A stretch of 8,814 nucleotides of DNA from Methanosaeta sp. NSP1 (GTDB taxonomy: Archaea > Halobacteriota > Methanosarcinia > Methanotrichales > Methanotrichaceae). The position numbers and the translations under genes were made by a program. The notes under the pieces are model-generated. The model saw only the letters and a program-made list of their open reading frames with translations. It was not told the origin of the DNA and ran no database searches. The number at the start of each line of letters is the position of its first letter. Positions within the stretch are counted from its first letter, which is position 1. The stretch is taken from contig NOLC01000063.1 of the NCBI GenBank assembly GCA_002256595.1, forward strand, positions 1-8,814, written 5' to 3'. Of this stretch, positions 5,469 through 8,814 are shown one piece after another.

Positions 5469-5512
5469 AGAACAGCAAAGATGGAGGCGGCCACAGATCC
5501 TGCCCTCAATCG

Positions 5513-5522
5513 TCATCTTTTT
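5513..5522 (+). terminator. Possible T-rich terminator after the fumarate hydratase operon
   Basis: A run of five T at 5518-5522 lies about 50 nt after the DUF434 stop, without a convincing hairpin. Archaeal RNA polymerase can stop at short T-runs, so this is a plausible but weak end for the operon. The promoter of the next gene follows directly. Confidence 0.3.
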
Positions 5523-5533
5523 ATGCAGCAGAT

Positions 5534-5546
5534 AATTATTATACTA
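5534..5546 (+). promoter_or_regulatory. Possible TATA region before the small secreted protein gene
   Basis: The AT-rich segment around TTATTATACT is centred about 46 nt before the ATG at 5587, a spacing like that of the other leadered genes here. A ribosome site GGTGA at 5576-5580 lies 6 nt before the ATG. Confidence 0.35.
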
Positions 5547-5586
5547 TTGGGGTTGCAATAAACTTACGCAGTAATGGTGAGTAGCA

Positions 5587-6036
5587 ATGTTGAAGAAAGT
5601 TATACCTTTGTTGGCTTTAACCGTCTTGCTCATGAGCGGATTAGCGGGCGCGTCCCATCCCACCTTCTTTCCCCTCTCTGAGCATACCATAGCCAGAGAG
5701 ATCAGCCCGAATGGAATGCCGCTTTACAGGACCTATGCCTTCAGCACCGATGACGAGCAGGTTGCCTCCTGGCTTTTAATCTGGAGGGACGCCCGGGTGC
5801 ATAAGGTGGAGTGGAGATGGTACTGGCCGGAGGGCAGGACCTATGCCCGCTCCTTCAGCACCATTCCCCCCATCGATGGATTCACGGGGATGTGGGCTGC
5901 GCCGGTCTGGAGCTGCCTTGATATCAGAGGCACTGATGTGGCCCGCCTGCCGGGAACCTGGAGGGTGGATGTGATCGTGGACTACAGAAAGGTGCTCACG
6001 GAGTACTTCACCATCAATAGTCCTCAGGCCTGCTGA
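5587..6036 (+). CDS. Small secreted beta-rich protein of unknown function (149 aa)
   Basis: The ATG at 5587 has GGTGA 6 nt upstream. Residues 1-22 form a signal peptide (MLKKVIPLLAL core, ending GLAGA). The mature part is short, has six Trp, and shows an alternating strand pattern: YRTYAFSTDDEQVASWLLIW, then VEWRWYWPEGRTY, and near the end LPGTWRVDVIVDYRKVL followed by YFTI. The combination of a 'W-x-W..P.G' strand and a final 'PG-W-x-V-x-V' strand recalls small Ig-like or beta-sandwich modules of secreted proteins, but I cannot name a family. It has two Cys, at 109 and 149. It probably forms its own transcription unit. A periplasm-like or cell-surface location is inferred from the signal peptide. 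There is no evidence of a link to the neighbouring metabolic genes. Confidence 0.8.
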   Translation: MLKKVIPLLALTVLLMSGLAGASHPTFFPLSEHTIAREISPNGMPLYRTYAFSTDDEQVASWLLIWRDARVHKVEWRWYWPEGRTYARSFSTIPPIDGFTGMWAAPVWSCLDIRGTDVARLPGTWRVDVIVDYRKVLTEYFTINSPQAC

Positions 6037-6109
6037 AGGCCATATCATCTTTCCGGGAGATGCGGCTGAGAAGAAGCCTCTATGCTTATTATGCCTAGCT
6101 CTGCTCTTT

Positions 6110-6126
6110 CCCTGCCTGGTGCAGGG
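6110..6126. other. Short inverted repeat between the secreted protein gene and pgiA
   Basis: CCCTGC (6110-6115) and GCAGGG (6121-6126) form a perfect 6-bp stem with a 5-nt loop. No T-run follows on the plus strand. It could be a weak terminator-like structure for the upstream gene, or a site upstream of the pgiA TATA box at 6152. Confidence 0.3.
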
Positions 6127-6151
6127 GATGGAATGAAGTCTGGACACTACT

Positions 6152-6159
6152 CTATATAA
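6152..6159 (+). promoter_or_regulatory. TATA box of the pgiA-ubiA unit
   Basis: CTATATAA is a strong archaeal TATA match about 42 nt before the ATG at 6198. It predicts a leader of about 15-20 nt that contains the AGGTGGG ribosome site at 6185-6191. Confidence 0.55.
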
Positions 6160-6197
6160 TCCAGAAAAGACAGATTAAAGATCAAGGTGGGCAGAAG

Positions 6198-6917
6198 ATG
6201 CAACTGCAATTCGGCAACAAATTACAGGACCCTGATGTTCGTCATCTCATGGACATGGCTGATGTGATCTTCGATCAAGCCTGGCTGGCCGGGGCGGAGG
6301 ATTTTGACCTTTATTTCATGTTTCGCGACCTCTACCTCAGCCGGGCGGATAAAGAGAAGCTAATGGAGCAGGGCCTGCGCTATGATATCACCATTATTCC
6401 TCCCGCAATGCTGGGCAGAGAGTACATCAAGACCGCCGGGCACTACCATCCACTGGCAGCGGGAGGCTCTGTCACCTATCCCGAGCTATATGAGGTGCTG
6501 GAGGGCGAGGCTCTCTATCTTCTGCAAAACAGCGATATGAGCCATGTGGCTGTAGTCCATGCCTCGGCAGGAGACAAGGTCCTGGTGCCGCCCGACTACG
6601 GCCATGTGACCATAAACCGATCCAATAAGACCCTCAAGATGGCCAACTTCGTGGCCAGAGATTTTTCCTCCCTCTACGAGCCCTACCGGCAAAAGAGCGG
6701 CGGTGCTTACTTCTTCACCAGGGAGGGCTGGATCAAGAATCCCAAATGCAGCCAGGCAGCAGAGCTGCGGCGGATCGAGGCGCCCGACCGCGCCGGCCTG
6801 GCCAGAATAGGGCTGGCCAAAGGCCGGGAGATGTACCCCCTGCTCAGAGAGCCGGGCGCTCTGGAGTTTCTGACCAGGCCGGATGAACATCAGGATCTGT
6901 TCCATGGACTGATCTGA
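6198..6917 (+). CDS. pgiA: Cupin-type archaeal glucose-6-phosphate isomerase
   Basis: This enzyme interconverts glucose 6-phosphate and fructose 6-phosphate, here presumably in gluconeogenesis and cell-wall sugar supply; it is cytoplasmic and metal-dependent. The protein has 239 residues, a little longer than the roughly 190-residue Pyrococcus enzyme, with an extended C-terminus. The cupin core is clear: KTAGHYHP gives metal ligands His82 and His84, SVTYPELYEVLEG gives Glu96, and VPPDYGHVTIN gives His136. These match the H-x-H, E and H ligand set known for the archaeal family. RYDITIIPPAMLGREYIKTAGH is the typical lead-in. The ATG is preceded by AGGTGGG 6 nt upstream. The gene is followed after 33 nt by ubiA on the same strand, so they probably share a transcript. 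Confidence 0.95.
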   Translation: MQLQFGNKLQDPDVRHLMDMADVIFDQAWLAGAEDFDLYFMFRDLYLSRADKEKLMEQGLRYDITIIPPAMLGREYIKTAGHYHPLAAGGSVTYPELYEVLEGEALYLLQNSDMSHVAVVHASAGDKVLVPPDYGHVTINRSNKTLKMANFVARDFSSLYEPYRQKSGGAYFFTREGWIKNPKCSQAAELRRIEAPDRAGLARIGLAKGREMYPLLREPGALEFLTRPDEHQDLFHGLI

Positions 6918-6950
6918 TTACTGGCGAAAAAGCAGGGAGAGTTCAAGCCC

Positions 6951-7868
6951 ATGCAGCCCTTATTTTCCAGATTTAAGGCCCACATCCAGCTACTGCGCCC
7001 GCCCCTGGCTGCAATGGACCTGGCCATGCCGGCAGCAGCAGCGCTTCTGGCTGTCTATGCCGTAGAGGGATCTCTGCCGCCTCTCTTGCCCTTTATCATT
7101 GCCTCCATAGGAGCCTACTGCGCCATCACCAGCTCCTATGTCTACAACGACTGCTGCGACATTGATGTGGACAGCATCGCCATGCCCGACCGGCCGCTGC
7201 CCTCGGCCCAGTTGAGCCGGAAGGAGGCACAGCTCTGGTCGCTCTTCCTTTTCATGGTGGCGGCGGCGGTGGCCCTCTACCTCAATCCGGAGAGCTTTGT
7301 CGTGCTGGCCGCAGCCACCCTGCTCATCACCATCTACTCCACCTGGGCCAAGCGCAATACCCCCTTCTCCTGGATATTTGTAGGGCTCTCCTTCGGGCTG
7401 GTGCCCCTGGGCGTATGGCTGGCCTTTGAGCCGGCCGGGCTCCTGAAAGCCGGGCCGGGACTGCATCCGGCAGGACTTATCCTCGCGGCCATGATCGGCA
7501 TCACCGATTGGGGCTTCACCAACTGCGATGCCAGCCGGGATGTGGCTGGGGATAAAGAAAAGGGCATACCCACCACTCCCGCCACATTCGGGATCCCGGC
7601 CACGGCCAGGATGGTGTCAGGCTTCTGGATCATAGGCGTCGGGCTCTCCCTGGCTTTGGGGCTGGCAGCCAATCTGGGATGGCTCTACCTGGCTGCGGCG
7701 GCGGTAGGAGGCGGATGGCTGCTCTGGCAGAACCTGGACTTCGTGCGCCACCCCACAGCCGAGCGGGGGGAGAGGCTCTTCTACCAGTCAGCCAACTACA
7801 GAGCGGTCCTCTTTGCCGCTTTGATCATTGATGTTCTGCTTCGAGCCTGGCTGGGGCTGGCTGCATAA
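6951..7868 (+). CDS. ubiA: UbiA family prenyltransferase, membrane protein
   Basis: The 305-residue protein has about eight to nine hydrophobic segments and the two Asp-rich motifs of the UbiA superfamily. The first is NDCCDIDVD at residues 66-74 followed by PDRPLPSAQLS; the second is DASRDVAGDKEKG at 193-205 followed by IPTTPATFG. These bind Mg-diphosphate of a prenyl donor. In archaea the superfamily includes digeranylgeranylglyceryl phosphate synthase (ether lipids) and enzymes for prenylated quinones, methanophenazine or haem-like compounds. The motifs show the class, but the sequence does not fix the acceptor. The C-terminal RLFYQSANYRAVLF segment is family-like. GGGAGAG at 6935-6941 lies 9 nt before the ATG. 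It is probably co-transcribed with pgiA and ends at a terminator shared with a convergent gene. Confidence 0.9.
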   Translation: MQPLFSRFKAHIQLLRPPLAAMDLAMPAAAALLAVYAVEGSLPPLLPFIIASIGAYCAITSSYVYNDCCDIDVDSIAMPDRPLPSAQLSRKEAQLWSLFLFMVAAAVALYLNPESFVVLAAATLLITIYSTWAKRNTPFSWIFVGLSFGLVPLGVWLAFEPAGLLKAGPGLHPAGLILAAMIGITDWGFTNCDASRDVAGDKEKGIPTTPATFGIPATARMVSGFWIIGVGLSLALGLAANLGWLYLAAAAVGGGWLLWQNLDFVRHPTAERGERLFYQSANYRAVLFAALIIDVLLRAWLGLAA

Positions 7869-7876
7869 AGGCGATC

Positions 7877-7924
7877 AAAAAAAATGCCAGCGCCTCGACC
7901 TATCATGTTCTGAGGCGCATTTTC
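7877..7924. terminator. Bidirectional hairpin terminator between convergent genes
   Basis: GCGCCTC (7890-7896) and GAGGCGC (7912-7918) form a perfect 7-bp stem with a 15-nt loop, and flanking AAAAT and ATTTT can extend it after a small bulge. On the minus strand the stem is followed by eight T (7877-7884), a strong stop for the secreted protein gene. On the plus strand it is followed by ATTTTC, a weaker stop for ubiA. It sits 20 nt after the ubiA stop and 15 nt from the opposing gene. Confidence 0.75.
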
Positions 7925-7937
7925 ATTGCTGTTCTTC

Positions 7938-8609
7938 TCAGGGATCGGAGAGATACTGGAGAATGAAAGGCGTTCCCGGATAGTTTCCGTCAATGGTCCC
8001 CAAGGAGAAGTCCCGGCCGAAATGGTATTGAGAGGAATATTTTGGAAAAGCTATCCCCTTCTGGTAATTCATGACATGCGAGCCAATGGGGTAATACTGG
8101 AGCATGAGCGGATCATCGCATTGGCTATTGGAGAGAGAGACGGGCTGGAAGCGAGCCGGAGCCTTGACCGGCTTGCTGCAAAGGACCGGCTCAGGGGCCG
8201 GACACGGGGTGGGGCAGGGCGAGGCAGGACGGGGCGGGGCATATGAGGCCCGCCTGCAGTCGGCGTTGACGTCCACAGTCACCGAGTTGCTCTCCTTGCC
8301 AGCGATGAGGTAGAAGAAGACATGCCTTCCCGGTTCATCTGCAGATATGGGCAGACGATCATAGCCCAGGAGGAAGTAGCTGTGTTTTTGGATGCTCCCA
8401 TTGGGGTAGATATGGTGGAGCGTGGCCTGCCCCTCATCTCCAGGCAGAACCACCAGATAGAAAGTCGATCCCAGGCAGGTCTCCAGACGCTCCGTCCAGC
8501 CGCAGGGGCTTTCTACTTGCAGCAGGCTTGCATCAGCTCCCTGCCCGGCACTACAGCATAGCAGAAATGATGATATGGCCATTATGGCATAAAGTTCGAA
8601 TCTTTTCAT
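7938..8609 (-). CDS. Secreted two-part protein with Pro/Cys-rich linker, function unknown (223 aa)
   Basis: The ATG at 8609 is chosen, with GGAGGAGG 9 nt upstream; a TTG at 8615 is in frame but too close to that site. Residues 1 to about 26 are a signal peptide with a hydrophobic core and CCSAG, not a standard lipobox. Part one (about 28-118) looks like a beta-sandwich module with the pattern TLHHIYPNGSIQKHSYF, LLGYDRLPISADEPGRHVFFY and SNSVTVDV, a type I associate with surface proteins of methanogens but cannot name. A Pro/Cys-rich linker follows (APPRPASPCPTPCPAPEP, about 126-143). Part two (about 150-223) has Tyr-rich GYN-type turns (MLQYYPIGSHVMNY, YSSQYHFGRDFSLGT). Nine Cys in total (7 to 8 in the mature part) suggest disulphides. 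It is a single-gene unit with its own terminator. A surface location is inferred from the signal peptide. Confidence 0.8.
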   Translation of the reverse strand: MKRFELYAIMAISSFLLCCSAGQGADASLLQVESPCGWTERLETCLGSTFYLVVLPGDEGQATLHHIYPNGSIQKHSYFLLGYDRLPISADEPGRHVFFYLIAGKESNSVTVDVNADCRRASYAPPRPASPCPTPCPAPEPVLCSKPVKAPARFQPVSLSNSQCDDPLMLQYYPIGSHVMNYQKGIAFPKYSSQYHFGRDFSLGTIDGNYPGTPFILQYLSDP

Positions 8610-8634
8610 GAGCAATTTCCTCCTCCAGTCGATG

Positions 8635-8680
8635 ATCTATGGCATCGATGATATTACATCATTGATATTACCATCTATGG
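8635..8680. repeat. Nested short direct repeats upstream of the secreted protein gene
   Basis: ATCTATGG occurs at 8635-8642 and 8673-8680, flanking two copies of GATATTAC at 8650-8657 and 8664-8671 that are 14 bp apart. They lie 26-71 bp upstream of the ATG at 8609, in the AT-rich promoter or leader region. They could be an operator, or chance repetition in AT-rich DNA. Confidence 0.4.
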
Positions 8681-8706
8681 ATTATAATTGCATCTCATGC
8701 TATATT

Positions 8707-8730
8707 AAAAAATGGGTTTGAAGCCCTACC
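8707..8730 (-). terminator. Possible terminator of the right-edge gene
   Basis: On the minus strand, downstream of the stop at 8740, GGGCTTCAAACCC makes a short 3-bp stem followed by six T (8707-8712). The stem is weak; the T-run is the main signal. Confidence 0.4.
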
Positions 8731-8739
8731 ACTTTAGAG

Positions 8740-8814
8740 CTATCTGCTCTGGACTGGGTAGCTCACCCGGACGTAGGCAGTGACCTCGGCCATCCCTTCC
8801 GGAATGTAGCCGTC
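8740..8814 (-). CDS. C-terminal end of an unidentified protein, partial at the right edge
   Basis: On the minus strand the last 24 codons before a TAG at 8742-8740 read DGYIPEGMAEVTAYVRVSYP and then VQSR. The codon use and alternating hydrophobic pattern (VTAYVRVSYPV) look like a terminal beta-strand of a real protein, and a T-run follows the stop. The start and most of the gene lie beyond the window, so no function can be given. Confidence 0.6.
   Translation of the reverse strand, partial: DGYIPEGMAEVTAYVRVSYPVQSR

Noticed and set aside
4585..5509. Minus-strand frames opposite the beta subunit and DUF434
   Set aside because: They show no family-like motif and no start signal; they are shadows of the coding plus strand.
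6037..6197. Small RNA or riboswitch before pgiA
   Set aside because: Only a 6-bp hairpin is seen, upstream of the TATA box and so outside the predicted transcript; there is no recognisable riboswitch core.

Overview
The window reads as a chromosomal segment of a methanogenic archaeon, most likely a Methanothrix/Methanosaeta relative. This is inferred from gene content, not from a search. The evidence is a CbiA/CfbB-type cobyrinate or Ni-sirohydrochlorin diamide synthase, a two-subunit class I fumarate hydratase, a cupin-type archaeal glucose-6-phosphate isomerase, DUF166 and DUF434 proteins typical of methanogens, TATA-box promoters with purine-rich BRE elements, likely leaderless genes beside Shine-Dalgarno genes, and many short secreted proteins with N-glycosylation sequons. 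I see no mobile element, CRISPR array, tRNA or rRNA.

Layout. (1) 1-1005, minus strand: a secreted lamin-tail-domain protein that runs off the left edge, and a 72-residue secreted peptide whose mature part is an array of N-glycosylation sequons. Each has its own promoter, and the two promoters share a near-identical BRE/TATA motif. A hairpin plus T-run separates them. (2) 1305-2660, minus: cfbB/cbiA. (3) 2768-5468, plus: a tightly packed operon of DUF166, fumarate hydratase alpha, fumarate hydratase beta and DUF434/DUF5616, joined by GTGA stop/start overlaps. cfbB and this operon diverge from a 107-bp region in which both starts sit about 26-28 nt from a TATA-like element. (4) 5587-6036, plus: a small secreted protein of unknown function. 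(5) 6198-7868, plus: cupin phosphoglucose isomerase and a UbiA prenyltransferase, probably co-transcribed. (6) 7938-8609, minus: a secreted two-part protein with a Pro/Cys-rich linker, convergent with ubiA across a shared terminator. (7) 8740-8814, minus: the last 24 codons of another gene.

The most striking result is in the fumarate hydratase operon. As read, the beta subunit is fused in frame to the DUF434 protein (4308-5468). However, the conserved beta-subunit C-terminus is found in the +1 frame from about 4741 and ends at a TGA that makes a third GTGA-type overlap with the DUF434 start. The 'fusion' is therefore best explained by a one-base net frameshift near 4740 (mutation, assembly error, or much less likely programmed shifting).

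Functionally, fumarate hydratase links fumarate and malate in the incomplete TCA pathway of methanogens. The isomerase belongs to gluconeogenesis, UbiA to isoprenoid lipid or methanophenazine-type synthesis, and CfbB/CbiA to tetrapyrrole cofactors (F430 or cobamide). The secreted proteins presumably belong to the cell envelope.
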